This document shows positions 52,432-60,954 of a stretch of DNA of 64,000 nucleotides, one piece after another; the first letter of the stretch is position 1; every line of letters begins with the position of its first letter. This DNA comes from SZUA-442 sp963792405 (lineage in GTDB: Bacteria > Actinomycetota > Acidimicrobiia > Spongiisociales > UBA5794): positions 1 through 64,000 of the forward strand of contig CAWBVU010000006.1 of assembly GCA_963792405.1 (NCBI GenBank), given 5' to 3'. The notes under the pieces are model-generated. The model did not search any database. It worked only from the letters and a program-made list of their open reading frames with translations, and had not been told where the DNA came from. The position numbers were made by a program, and so were the translations under genes.

Positions 52432-52755
52432 GTGACGGCCATCCGCATCACCACCATCGCCCTCACCGCGGTCATGTTCGCCGCCATCGGCTACTCGATC
52501 GCCACGGGCGACTTCGCCGACGAGGGCTCCACGATCCTCGACCTCGCATGGGGGCGGATGACCCTCATCGACCTCTACGTCGGCATCGCCCTCGTCTTCG
52601 GCTGGGTCGTGCTGCGGGAGCAGAAGCTCTGGGTCGCCCTCGTCTGGCTGCCGGTCTTCATCGTGCTCGGCAACGCAGGCACCGCGCTGTATGCCTTCAT
52701 CGCGGCGATGCGGTCGGACGATGTGCGCGGCTTCCTGCTCGGAGCCCGGGCCTGA
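52432..52755 (+). CDS. Small membrane protein (DUF1475-like)
   Basis: 107 residues from GTG 52432, preceded by CAGGAGG. Three helices: ITTIALTAVMFAAIGYSIAT, IDLYVGIALVFGWVVLRE and LVWLPVFIVLGNAGTALYAF. The pattern DLAWGRMTLIDLYVG followed by a helical hairpin resembles DUF1475/TMEM254-like small membrane proteins of unknown role. Probably cotranscribed with the preceding membrane protein. Confidence 0.75.
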   Translation: MTAIRITTIALTAVMFAAIGYSIATGDFADEGSTILDLAWGRMTLIDLYVGIALVFGWVVLREQKLWVALVWLPVFIVLGNAGTALYAFIAAMRSDDVRGFLLGARA

Positions 52756-52784
52756 CGGGTTCTCTCCGCCCAGACGCGTGAGCG

Positions 52785-53240
52785 TCAGCCGGCGTCGCCT
52801 GCCGCCAACCTGCCGAGCTGGGCCGCCATGCCGGCTTCCGCCTTGTCGCCGAGCTCCTTGAACTTGCCGCCGAGGAACGGCTCGGCGAGGCGGAGGAGGC
52901 CCTTGAGCTTGATGTCGGCGGTGTAGGTGACGACGGTGCCGCCGTCGGGCACCTCGGCGAACTCCATCGTGTCGATGGCATGGGTGGTCGAGCCGTCGCC
53001 GACCAGGGTGACGAGGCGATTCTCCTTGAAGGCCGTGATCTCGTACACCATCTCGAGCTCACGGTCACCGAACGTCACGACGAGGTCGTAGATCTGGCCG
53101 AGCCTCGGGCCGCCGTCGTCCCTCGCCACCGAGGTCTCGGTGCCGGGGTCCCACTCCTGGTTGTTGGAGAAGTCGGCGAGGTACGAGAAGACTCGCTCGA
53201 CGGGGGCGTCGGTGGTGATGGTCCTGATGATCTTCGGCAC
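52785..53240 (-). CDS. SRPBCC (START-like) domain protein
   Basis: 151 residues of the polyketide-cyclase/START-like fold. It begins IRTITTDAPVERVFSYLADF with the typical SxxxVF helix, continues NNQEWDPGTETSVARDDGG, and has the expected strand ladder and a C-terminal helix (PFLGGKFKELGDKAEAGMAAQ). It probably binds a lipid or other hydrophobic ligand. It is 18 bp downstream of the SDR gene on the same strand, so it is one transcript with it and part of the stress/lipid-type neighbourhood at 52785-58958. Confidence 0.87.
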   Translation of the reverse strand: MPKIIRTITTDAPVERVFSYLADFSNNQEWDPGTETSVARDDGGPRLGQIYDLVVTFGDRELEMVYEITAFKENRLVTLVGDGSTTHAIDTMEFAEVPDGGTVVTYTADIKLKGLLRLAEPFLGGKFKELGDKAEAGMAAQLGRLAAGDAG

Positions 53241-53258
53241 GTTGTGATCTCCTTGGGA

Positions 53259-54224
53259 TCAGTCGCCCGGTTGCGGCCGACTGTCTGGTGAAGGTTCGAG
53301 ATAGGCGGCGGCATCGGATGCCACCTGCTTCAGGAAACGCTCGCGGGTCGTCTGATCTTCCACGGTCGCGTTCATGCGATGGGTCGGCCTCGGCAGCCGA
53401 TCGTGCCAGAACTCGCCGTTGGCCTCTGCTGCCTCGTTCGAGGCGATCAGCCACACGATGGTGTCGGCGCCCTGTGCCTCGTTGCGCAGGAATGGCCCCG
53501 TGAGCCTGCGGAATGTCGGGAGGGAGTCGCGCACGCCGGCGGTGTCGACCCATCCGGGGTGCATGGAGGTGACCGTGACGCCCGTGCCGCTGAGCTCCTT
53601 CGCCCACTCCTCGGCGAGCACGACCTCGGCTCGCTTCGTGCGGGCGTAGGCGTTCGTTCCGTTGTACTCACCCTCGACCGATTGGAGGTTGGAGACGGTG
53701 AGCCCCTGCGAGTACATGCCGCCCGAGGACACCATCACGATCCGGGACGGGGCGGAGGCCTCCAGGACGGTGAGGAGTCGCTTGGTGAGCACGTACTGTC
53801 CGAGGAGATTCGTCGCATAGGTGATCTCCCAGCCCTCGTCGGTGACGGTGCGCTCGTGGATCATGATGCCGACGTTGTTGACCAGGCCCTGGAGTGGTGT
53901 GCCCGAGGCGACGTACCGCTCGGTCAACTCCACGATCGATGCCATGTTCGACAGGTCGGCCTGATGCGGGACGACCTCGCCATCGGTCTCGGCGACGAGG
54001 GCATCGAGCTTGGCCGCGCTCCTCCCCACGGCATGGACGGTCGCTCCATCGCCTGCGAGGCGCTGTGCCACTGCCTTCCCGATCCCGCCTGTCGCTCCCG
54101 TCACCATCACGTGCCGTCCCGCGACCTCGGGGAATCGCTGGTCGGTGGAGAGCCCGCGTGTCGTGAAGCCGAGCTTCGTGTAACCGGCCAGCGTCGTGTC
54201 GAGTGCCGAGTCGAGGAATCCCAT
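53259..54224 (-). CDS. Short-chain dehydrogenase/reductase
   Basis: 321 residues. NAD(P)-binding HVMVTGATGGIGKAVAQRL, NNVG in LVNNVGIMIHE, Ser in VMVSSGGMYSQ, and the YxxxK pair in NAYARTKRAEV. A ~40-residue N-terminal extension precedes the Rossmann fold, as in dehydrogenase/reductase SDR family member 12-like proteins (DHRS12), to which the GLTVSNLQSVEGEYNGTNA region also points. Substrate unknown, perhaps a lipid. Divergent from the FAD oxidoreductase with a 96-bp gap, and upstream of the SRPBCC gene. Confidence 0.9.
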   Translation of the reverse strand: MGFLDSALDTTLAGYTKLGFTTRGLSTDQRFPEVAGRHVMVTGATGGIGKAVAQRLAGDGATVHAVGRSAAKLDALVAETDGEVVPHQADLSNMASIVELTERYVASGTPLQGLVNNVGIMIHERTVTDEGWEITYATNLLGQYVLTKRLLTVLEASAPSRIVMVSSGGMYSQGLTVSNLQSVEGEYNGTNAYARTKRAEVVLAEEWAKELSGTGVTVTSMHPGWVDTAGVRDSLPTFRRLTGPFLRNEAQGADTIVWLIASNEAAEANGEFWHDRLPRPTHRMNATVEDQTTRERFLKQVASDAAAYLEPSPDSRPQPGD

Positions 54225-54320
54225 ACGAGACAGGTACGGTACCGGGACACCGTCCGGATCGCCGACCGGCGCGGACCATCCAGGACCGCCTCCCGGACCG
54301 TATGAGTGTCGAATCGGGGC

Positions 54321-55664
54321 ATGAAAGGTCTGAGAGATATGCGCGTCGCTGTGGTCGGCTCGGGAGTCGCCGGTATCGGGGCATCATGGGCGCTGAGCGC
54401 CCGTCACGAGGTCACCCTCTTCGAATCGCTCGAACGCATCGGGGGTCACAGCCGCACCCTCGAGGTCGAGGTCGATGGCCACACCATGCCGATCGACACG
54501 GGCTTCATCGTCTTCAACGAGCGGAATTACCCGAACCTCGTCCGCTTCTTCGCCACGCTCGGCATCGAGACGGAGGACAGCGACATGTCCTTCGCGGTCT
54601 CCACGGAGGACGGCGAGGTCGAATACGGCGGCCGGGCCTCTGCGATGTTCTCGAGGCCCGGTGCGCTGCTCGATCGCCGGATCTGGGACATCGTGCGGGG
54701 CATCACCCGCTTCCGCTCGGAGGCGGCCAGGCTCGAGGCGGGCCTCGTGCCAGAGGATGTCTCGATCTCGGACTACCTCGCCTCTCGCGGGTACCCGGAG
54801 GGCTTCGGCACGTTCTACCTCCTCCCCCTCGCCTCGGCGGTGTGGTCGGGCACCCGCAACAACGCGGCGGAGATGCCTGCCCGCACGTTCCTCGGCTTCC
54901 TCGACAACCACGGGCTCATCAGCCTCACCGACCGACCGCAGTGGAGGACCGTCACCGGCGGCTCACAGACCTACGTGCGGCGAGCCATCAAGGAGGTCAC
55001 GGCGGTCCACACGGAGCGGGGTGTCGTCGCCGTGCGTCGGACGTCCGGTGGTGTCGAGCTGACGGACGTGAACGGCGTGACCGAGGTGTTCGATCACGTC
55101 GTGTTCGCCACCCACGCCGACGTCACCCTCTCCATCCTCGGGGACACGGCCACCGAGAGCGAGCGACGCGTCCTCTCGGCGTTCCGGTACGACCGCAACG
55201 AGGTCGTGCTGCACACCGACCGCTCCGCCATGCCGAAACGCAGGAAGGTGTGGTCGTCGTGGAACGGGATCGAGCGGACCGACGACGACGGCACGCGGCC
55301 GGTGTCGGTCAGCTACTGGATGAATCGCCTCCAGAACCTCGACACCGACACGGACGTCATCGTGACGCTGAACCCCGGCAACAGCGTCGATCCGTCCATG
55401 GTGATCGATCGGTGGGTCACGATGCACCCCCAGTTCGACGTCGGCACCGATCGTGCGCAGGCCGAGATCCCGTCGATCCAGGGAGCGGACCGCATCTGGT
55501 TCGCGGGGGCGCACCTCGGATACGGCTTCCATGAGGACGGTCTGCAGTCGGGCCTCACCGTCGCCGCCGCGCTCGGGTCGCCTGCCCCGTGGCATGATGA
55601 CATCGTGCCCGCATCCACCGCTGCGATCCACGCCGCTCCCGCCGCCCCGAGGGTGCCGGCGTGA
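54321..55664 (+). CDS. FAD-dependent amine oxidase-like protein
   Basis: About 447 residues from ATG 54321 (ATG 54339 and GTG 54306 also in frame). RVAVVGSGVAGIGASWALS is the FAD Rossmann motif, followed by TLFESLERIGGHSRT, the Glu and GG motif of amine oxidases. The substrate domain and the closing motif IWFAGAHLGYGFHEDGLQSG match the COG2907 group, whose genes are nearly always next to DUF1365 and a cyclopropane fatty acid synthase-like gene. It likely acts on a fatty acyl chain (inference). The stop overlaps the DUF1365 start (TGATG). Confidence 0.9.
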   Translation: MKGLRDMRVAVVGSGVAGIGASWALSARHEVTLFESLERIGGHSRTLEVEVDGHTMPIDTGFIVFNERNYPNLVRFFATLGIETEDSDMSFAVSTEDGEVEYGGRASAMFSRPGALLDRRIWDIVRGITRFRSEAARLEAGLVPEDVSISDYLASRGYPEGFGTFYLLPLASAVWSGTRNNAAEMPARTFLGFLDNHGLISLTDRPQWRTVTGGSQTYVRRAIKEVTAVHTERGVVAVRRTSGGVELTDVNGVTEVFDHVVFATHADVTLSILGDTATESERRVLSAFRYDRNEVVLHTDRSAMPKRRKVWSSWNGIERTDDDGTRPVSVSYWMNRLQNLDTDTDVIVTLNPGNSVDPSMVIDRWVTMHPQFDVGTDRAQAEIPSIQGADRIWFAGAHLGYGFHEDGLQSGLTVAAALGSPAPWHDDIVPASTAAIHAAPAAPRVPA

Positions 55665-56470
55665 TGCGCTCGGCGATCTACGAGTCGACGGTTCGCCATC
55701 GGCGGTTCCAGCCGATGGGTCACCAGCTGACCTACGGCGTGTGGTCGCTGCTGGTGGATCTCGGTGAGGTCGACGGGGTCGCGAGGCGGATTCCGTTCTT
55801 CTCCCACAATCGCTTCAACCTGGTGTCGTTCCACGATCGCGACCACGGACCCAGGGACGGGTCCGATCTCCGCGCATGGTTCGACGGCCATCTCCGACGG
55901 GCAGGCGTCGACCTCGAGGGTGGATCGGTCAGGATGCTGGTGTTCCCCCGCATCCTCGGGTACACCTTCAACCCGATCACTGTGTGGTTCGGTTACCACC
56001 GGGACGGCGCCCTCCGGGCGGTCCTGTACGAGGTCCACAACACGTTCGGCCAGGCCCATTCGCACCTGGCCGTCATCGGCGAGGACGGATCCGATCACAG
56101 GGTGCCGCGTCACGGCTTCGACAAGACCCTCCACGTGTCCCCGTTCTTCGACCAGGTCGGCCGGTACCGGATCACGCTGACGCCCCCCGCCGAGCGCTAC
56201 GGCATCGTCATCGAGTACCTCGATGAGGACGGAGGTCGGCTGCTCACGGCGTCCCAGCATGGCACGAGGACCGAGTTGACGGCTCGGGCGCTCCTGCGAC
56301 AGTTCTTCACGAGTCCGCTGCTGACCCTCAAGGTGATCGGCGGCATCCACTGGGAGGCGCTGAAGCTGTGGCGCAAGGGAGCGCGGTACCGACCCGTGCC
56401 CCAGGCACCGAACGACGAGCTCGAGATCACGTACATCGATCCGGAGCCCGCCGCGGCACCTGCCGGCTAG
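55664..56470 (+). CDS. DUF1365 family protein
   Basis: 268 residues from ATG 55664 (GTG 55661 is also possible). SAIYESTVRHRRFQPMGHQL and LVDLGEVDGVARR form the N-terminal signature; FPRILGYTFNPITVWFGYH and YEVHNTFGQAHSHL are the conserved core; VSPFFDQVGRYRITLTPP and LRQFFTSPLLTLKVIGGIHW complete the family. DUF1365 follows the amine oxidase and usually precedes a cfa-like gene, which is absent here. Function is unknown, thought to be linked to membrane lipid modification. It is convergent with the DUF2867 gene. Confidence 0.93.
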   Translation: MRSAIYESTVRHRRFQPMGHQLTYGVWSLLVDLGEVDGVARRIPFFSHNRFNLVSFHDRDHGPRDGSDLRAWFDGHLRRAGVDLEGGSVRMLVFPRILGYTFNPITVWFGYHRDGALRAVLYEVHNTFGQAHSHLAVIGEDGSDHRVPRHGFDKTLHVSPFFDQVGRYRITLTPPAERYGIVIEYLDEDGGRLLTASQHGTRTELTARALLRQFFTSPLLTLKVIGGIHWEALKLWRKGARYRPVPQAPNDELEITYIDPEPAAAPAG

Positions 56471-56478
56471 GCAGCGGA

Positions 56479-57933
56479 CTACGCCCTTGCGTCCATCCGC
56501 TGCTCCGCGGCACCGACGATCCTGCGCAGCATCCGCTGGAAGATGGGCCCATGGAAGGGAAGGAGTGCGTACCAGTACAGCCGGCCGGTCAGCCCGCGTG
56601 GCCTGAAGTACGCACTCTGGTGGAGGACGGCGCCCGAGTCGGTCGCCTCCGTCTCCCACACCAGCCACGCTTCGCCGGGGAGTTTCATCTCCGCGGACAA
56701 CTCCAGCCGCTCTCCTGCCACCACGTCGGCCACCCGCCAGAAGTCCACGGCGTCGCCTGGCCTGATCTCGGTGGGATGGCGACGACCTCTGCGCAGCCCC
56801 ACGCCACCGACGAAGGTGTCGATCAGGCCGCGGATCTTCCACAGCCAGTCGAATCCGTAGTAGCCGACGTCGCCCCCGATCCTGGAGAACGCCCAGAACA
56901 CGTCGTCGGTCCCCGCCCTCGTGCGCATGGAGCGACGGTCCTCGTACAGGGTGCCGCCCGACCAGGAGGGATCGGCGCTCATCGGACGTGCCGGTGACGT
57001 CTCTGCGTCCGACCATCTCGTCGGGGCCCGAAGCCCGTCTGCAGAGTCCACGGCCAGTTCCACAGACTCCCGGAAGCCGATGGGGGTGATGGCGAAACGC
57101 CTTGCTGCCGTGTCGTCGGTGACCACCACCTCATGCCGGAGGGAGTCGACGAGCGGGCGGGCGATGTTCACCGGCAGGGGCGTGACAAGACCGATCCACA
57201 GGCTCGAGAGGCCTGGTGACAGCACCGGAACCGGAACGATGAGCCGCTTGGGCAGGCCCGCCACCGACGCATAGGTCTGCATCATCTCCTCGTATGTCAG
57301 CACGTCGGGGCCGCCGATCTCGTAGATGGTGTGGCCGGGGGTGTCGTCGTCGAGGGCGGCGATGAGATACGTGAGGACGTCCCTGATGGCGATCGGCTGG
57401 CAGCGTGTCCGCACCCACTTCGGTGTCGTCATCGCAGGCAGGACCTGGGTCAGATGGCGCAGCATCTCGAACGACACGGAGCCCGAGCCGATGATGACGG
57501 CCGCCCTGAACTCGATGACGGGGACGCCGCGTGAGGCGAGGGCGTCACCGACCTCGTGGCGGCTCGTGAGGTGGGGGGACAAGTGCTCGTCGTCCGAACC
57601 CAGGCCCCCGAGGTAGATGATCTTGTCGACCCCGCCACCCGCGGCCGCCTCGGCGAAACGGTTGGCCGCGACCAGGTCGGCGTCCTCGAAGCCGGAGCCG
57701 CTCCCCATGGAGTGGACGAGGTAGTAGGCCGCGTCGCAGCCCTCCAGGATCCCGGACAGGTCGGTGGAGCTCAGCAGGTCCGCGGTGACGACCTCGACGT
57801 CATCGAACCACGCCCGATCGGCGAGCTTCGCAGGGCTCCGTGCGAGACACACGACCTCGTGCCCTTCCGCGAGGAGTTGGGGTACGAGCCTGCCACCGAT
57901 GTAGCCGGTGGCTCCCGTGACGGCGATGCGCAT
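56479..57933 (-). CDS. NAD-dependent epimerase-like protein with C-terminal DUF2867
   Basis: 484 residues. The NmrA-like Rossmann part (1-300) starts IAVTGATGYIGGRLVPQLL and contains DAAYYLVHSMGSGSGFED, FRAAVIIGSGSVSFE and IYEIGGPDVLTYEEM. The DUF2867 part (~320-480) contains VFWAFSRIGGDVGYYGFDWLW, DAVDFWRVADVVAGERLEL and LWYALLPFHGPIFQ-like LYWYALLPFHGPIFQ. The combination is common in singlet-oxygen and light-stress gene groups. The substrate is not known. It is divergent from the DUF523/DUF1722 gene, 50 bp apart. Confidence 0.9.
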   Translation of the reverse strand: MRIAVTGATGYIGGRLVPQLLAEGHEVVCLARSPAKLADRAWFDDVEVVTADLLSSTDLSGILEGCDAAYYLVHSMGSGSGFEDADLVAANRFAEAAAGGGVDKIIYLGGLGSDDEHLSPHLTSRHEVGDALASRGVPVIEFRAAVIIGSGSVSFEMLRHLTQVLPAMTTPKWVRTRCQPIAIRDVLTYLIAALDDDTPGHTIYEIGGPDVLTYEEMMQTYASVAGLPKRLIVPVPVLSPGLSSLWIGLVTPLPVNIARPLVDSLRHEVVVTDDTAARRFAITPIGFRESVELAVDSADGLRAPTRWSDAETSPARPMSADPSWSGGTLYEDRRSMRTRAGTDDVFWAFSRIGGDVGYYGFDWLWKIRGLIDTFVGGVGLRRGRRHPTEIRPGDAVDFWRVADVVAGERLELSAEMKLPGEAWLVWETEATDSGAVLHQSAYFRPRGLTGRLYWYALLPFHGPIFQRMLRRIVGAAEQRMDARA

Positions 57934-57983
57934 CTTGACCTTTCGAGTTTCCGAGAGTGGTTCGGCGTGCCATCCTCCATCAG

Positions 57984-58958
57984 ATGACGACGATCGAGAT
58001 CGCTTCCGTGGACGCCGACCCCATCCGCATCGGCGTGAGCTCCTGCATCCTCGGTGAGGAGGTGCGGTGGAACGGCGGCCACGCGCGCCAACGGTACCTC
58101 ACCGACGTGCTCGGCCCGTTCGTGGAGTACGTCCCGGTCTGCCCGGAGGTCGAGGTCGGGATGGGCGTGCCGCGACCCACGGTCCGGCTGGAGCGGCACG
58201 GGGACACCATCCACATGGTCGATCCGAAGCACGGCATCGACTGGACAGCGGCGATGAACCGGCTCTCGCGCGATCGCGCCTCGGAGCTGGCACACGAGGA
58301 CCTGTGCGGGTTCGTCCTCAAGAAGGACTCCCCGACGTGCGGGCTCGAGCGCGTCAAGGTGTACCACGGCAACGGGTCGAGCAAGGACGGGCAGGGGTTG
58401 TTCGCCACGGCCCTCCTCCAACGCATGCCCTATCTCCCTGTCGAGGAGGAAGGCAGGCTCAACGACCCCCTCCTTCGGGAGAACTTCATCGAGCGGGTCT
58501 TCGCCTACCGGCGCCTCAAGGACCTCTTCACCCCGAGGTGGACCGTCGGCGACGTGGTCGCCTTCCACACGAGGGAGAAGCTGCTGCTGCGGGCCCACGA
58601 CGAGGCGATCTACCGGCAGCTCGGGAGGCTCGTAGCCGACGCCCGCACGGTGCCGAGGGCGGCCTTCCGGGACCAGTACACGGAATTGTTCATGCAGGCG
58701 ATGGCCCGCAAGGCCACCGTTGCGAAGAACGTCAACGTGCTCCAGCACATGGTGGGGTTCCTCCGGAGGGTCGACGACGAGACGGGTCGTCGGGAGATGC
58801 AGGAGGCGATCGAGGACTACCGAGCCGGCCTCGTGCCCCTCGTGGTACCCACGACACTCATCCGGCACCTCGCCCGACGGCACGACCAGGCGATCCTGAT
58901 CGAGTCGTCGTACCTGTCGCCGCATCCGAAGGAGCTAATGCTCCGCAACCACGCCTGA
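57984..58958 (+). CDS. DUF523 plus DUF1722 (YbgA-like) protein
   Basis: 324 residues from ATG 57984; ATG 57957 would add nine residues. DUF523 (about 10-160) shows IGVSSCILGEEVRWNGGH, YVPVCPEVEVGMGVPRP and FVLKKDSPTCGLERV, with the conserved Cys residues that may bind metal or carry thiols. DUF1722 (about 190-305) shows FTPRWTVGDVVAFHTREKLLL and ATVAKNVNVLQHMVGFLRR. The fusion is usually next to photolyase genes; no photolyase is in this window. The role is unknown. Confidence 0.92.
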   Translation: MTTIEIASVDADPIRIGVSSCILGEEVRWNGGHARQRYLTDVLGPFVEYVPVCPEVEVGMGVPRPTVRLERHGDTIHMVDPKHGIDWTAAMNRLSRDRASELAHEDLCGFVLKKDSPTCGLERVKVYHGNGSSKDGQGLFATALLQRMPYLPVEEEGRLNDPLLRENFIERVFAYRRLKDLFTPRWTVGDVVAFHTREKLLLRAHDEAIYRQLGRLVADARTVPRAAFRDQYTELFMQAMARKATVAKNVNVLQHMVGFLRRVDDETGRREMQEAIEDYRAGLVPLVVPTTLIRHLARRHDQAILIESSYLSPHPKELMLRNHA

Positions 58959-59000
58959 GACTTCCCACCCGGAGAACACTGGGGCCGCGGATCGATGCTC

Positions 59001-59258
59001 CTATGAAGTGAGCGACGTGGGAGTCACGACCACGACGATGCCGAAGGAGATGTCGACCATCAGGTCGAGGGACGTCTCGATGGAGGAGACGCCCGGTGCC
59101 GACCCGGCCGCCTCTGCAGGCGCCGCAGCATCAGCTGCAGCGAGGAAACGGGAGATTTCCGCAGAGACGGCCGTCGGGTCGGTACCGCGCTCCACGTCAG
59201 CGGCGATGACGCTGACGGGAGACACCTGAGGACCGGGATGGGTGGAGAGGAAGATCAC
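59001..59258 (-). CDS. Hypothetical small protein, overlapping pair (second)
   Basis: 85 residues from GTG 59258, which overlaps the stop of the 52-residue gene (GTGA). Not recognised. An Ala-rich helical middle (AEISRFLAAADAAAPAEAAG) is followed by a hydrophobic end (LDLMVDISFGIVVVVTPTSL) that could be a strand or membrane segment. Coding is supported by the linked start, the four-base overlap and reasonable codon use, not by similarity. It is the last gene of a possible GUN4 transcript. Confidence 0.5.
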   Translation of the reverse strand: MIFLSTHPGPQVSPVSVIAADVERGTDPTAVSAEISRFLAAADAAAPAEAAGSAPGVSSIETSLDLMVDISFGIVVVVTPTSLTS

Positions 59259-59413
59259 CGCACCTGCTCGACCTCCGCAACGACCGATGGGTGGAATCGG
59301 TTCGCCTGGACATCGCGTCGGGCGTCCTCGGAGGACACCAGGAGCGCGACCGCACCCGACGGAAGGCCGAATCTCGACTTCGTGCGCCAGATCTCCCGCA
59401 ACGACGGATTCAT
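59255..59413 (-). CDS. Very small hypothetical protein, overlapping pair (first)
   Basis: 52 residues from ATG 59413, preceded by GGGAG at seven bases. The sequence starts MNPSLREIWRTKSRFGLPSG and ends PSVVAEVEQVR; no family is recognised. It overlaps the next small gene by GTGA, which is typical of coupled genes and supports both. It lies 82 bp downstream of the GUN4-domain gene on the same strand. It could also be the first half of one protein if a small indel is present at the junction. Confidence 0.5.
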   Translation of the reverse strand: MNPSLREIWRTKSRFGLPSGAVALLVSSEDARRDVQANRFHPSVVAEVEQVR

Positions 59414-59495
59414 GAGGGTCTCCCGTGACCGATCGCGTGTACGTCGGTGCTACGGAGCCGGCGGGGAGCCGGATGAAGGGCGGAGCAATCCCTGC

Positions 59496-59960
59496 TCAGT
59501 CGAAGCAGGCACCCACCCTGGCGTAGAAGTTCATGAACCCCTCGTAGATGCGGCCGGTGGTGACCACGGTTCCCATGCCCGGCACGTAGGGGAGGTGACC
59601 GGGCGGAGCCTCCTCGGTGTACCGCACCCCGCCCTCCTCGATCCACTCCCTGCCGTGGACCCACCCGACCTGGCGTCCGAACGATCGCCACGTGTCGTTG
59701 GTCGGAAGGTCCATCGCCATGACGTCGCCGAGGATGCGCAGCTGGGTACTGAACGCGAACCTCCCTGCGCTCGCGTGCAGCCATGCCGTGTCGATGTCGA
59801 CGAGGAGACCGCAGTCGAGGTGGGACGCCTCGTCGGGGTCCACCCCGAGGTACCCGCCCTCATCGACGTCGTCGACGAGGAGCCGCCTCGTCTCGGCGTC
59901 TGCGGCGCGCCAATCACGGAATCCCAGAAGTGCGTTGAGCGCGGTCAGCCGTTCGTCCAT
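59496..59960 (-). CDS. GUN4-domain protein
   Basis: 154 residues. The GUN4 pattern is clear along its length: DWRAADAETRRLLV, LVDIDTAWLHASAGRFAFSTQ, SFGRQVGWVHGREWI and EEAPPGHLPYVPG. In cyanobacteria and plants GUN4 binds protoporphyrin IX and Mg-porphyrins and stimulates Mg-chelatase; GUN4-like domains also bind bilins. Nothing in this window points to photosynthesis or chlorophyll synthesis, so a tetrapyrrole-sensing or other regulatory role is more likely. The helical bundle often fused at the N-terminus is absent. ATG 59960; two tiny genes follow on the same strand and a GNAT gene lies upstream. Confidence 0.85.
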   Translation of the reverse strand: MDERLTALNALLGFRDWRAADAETRRLLVDDVDEGGYLGVDPDEASHLDCGLLVDIDTAWLHASAGRFAFSTQLRILGDVMAMDLPTNDTWRSFGRQVGWVHGREWIEEGGVRYTEEAPPGHLPYVPGMGTVVTTGRIYEGFMNFYARVGACFD

Positions 59961-60003
59961 CGTGGCGGAAGCCTACCGACCTCGCGGCGACGCGAAGCAT
60001 CGC

Positions 60004-60942
60004 TCAGGTCCCCGGACGCCACGTCTTCGCCCATGCCTCGATGGTCTCCACGTGGTCGAAGCCAAGGGATGCGTAGACCTCCCTCGAGGGGTTGTCCCAC
60101 CCCGTGCTGACGGTCGCCCTGACCGCTCCGTGCTCCCTCGCCCGTCGCAGGCCCTCGGCCATGCACACCGTGGCGAGCCCGCGACGTCGATGGTCGGGAT
60201 GGGTGCACACCGGCTCGACGATCGCCAGCTGGTTCCGGCGGTCGATCACGACACCCGCGTGGGCAGCGAACGAGCCGTCCCCCGCCACCGCCACGATCTG
60301 GAGACCGGCATCGAACGACGGTGACGCCTCGAAGTTGAGCAGCGCCTCGGGGCCGAATGCGTGGCCGAACGAGGCGTTGATGAGGTCCGCCAGGTGGCGG
60401 GCGTCGGTGATGTCGCCCGCGCCGATGGACCGCAGGTCGTAGCCGGATCGGTGGGACGGCATCCGTATGGGGGTGTCGAGCGATCGCCGCAGGTGGACCT
60501 CCCCCCAGCCCAGGGGTTCGTATCCCCGGGTGCGAAGCAGGTCGATCCGGTCCTCGTCGTCGTCGAGTGCGAACGCGATGAGCCGCAAGGTGGTGTTGTC
60601 GCCTCCGATGGCGAGGGCACCCTCCGCCCAGGCGAGCATCTCGTCTTCCAGGTCTTCGTGTCCTGGCGCCACTTGGAGATGGACCTCGCCTCGTCCCTCG
60701 GGGTGGGCGACCGCCACGATGTCACCGTGTGGCGTCGTCCAGAGCCGGATGTCCCTTCGCGGGAGGGACATCTCGGTGGCGAGGGCCAGCGGGTCGTCGT
60801 GCCAGAACCGTCCCTCCCAGCGCCTCACCTCCCACGTTCGGCTCGTCCCCGTGCGCGCACGGACATCAGCGAGAAACCGGTGGACGGCCATGACGTCGTC
60901 GTAGCCGTCGAGGGGTCGGCTGGTGATCGTCGCTGTGGACAT
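60004..60942 (-). CDS. GNAT N-acetyltransferase
   Basis: 312 residues from ATG 60942 (GTG 60951 is also in frame). Two GNAT-like halves: the N-terminal one is degenerate; the C-terminal one has the acetyl-CoA loop VEPVCTHPDHRRRGLATVCM and the tail VRATVSTGWDNPSREVYASLGF. The arrangement resembles mycothiol synthase-like or Eis-like double GNATs. The substrate is unknown. It is 43 bp upstream of the GUN4 gene on the same strand. Confidence 0.87.
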   Translation of the reverse strand: MSTATITSRPLDGYDDVMAVHRFLADVRARTGTSRTWEVRRWEGRFWHDDPLALATEMSLPRRDIRLWTTPHGDIVAVAHPEGRGEVHLQVAPGHEDLEDEMLAWAEGALAIGGDNTTLRLIAFALDDDEDRIDLLRTRGYEPLGWGEVHLRRSLDTPIRMPSHRSGYDLRSIGAGDITDARHLADLINASFGHAFGPEALLNFEASPSFDAGLQIVAVAGDGSFAAHAGVVIDRRNQLAIVEPVCTHPDHRRRGLATVCMAEGLRRAREHGAVRATVSTGWDNPSREVYASLGFDHVETIEAWAKTWRPGT

Positions 60943-60954
60943 GGTCGACACCCG

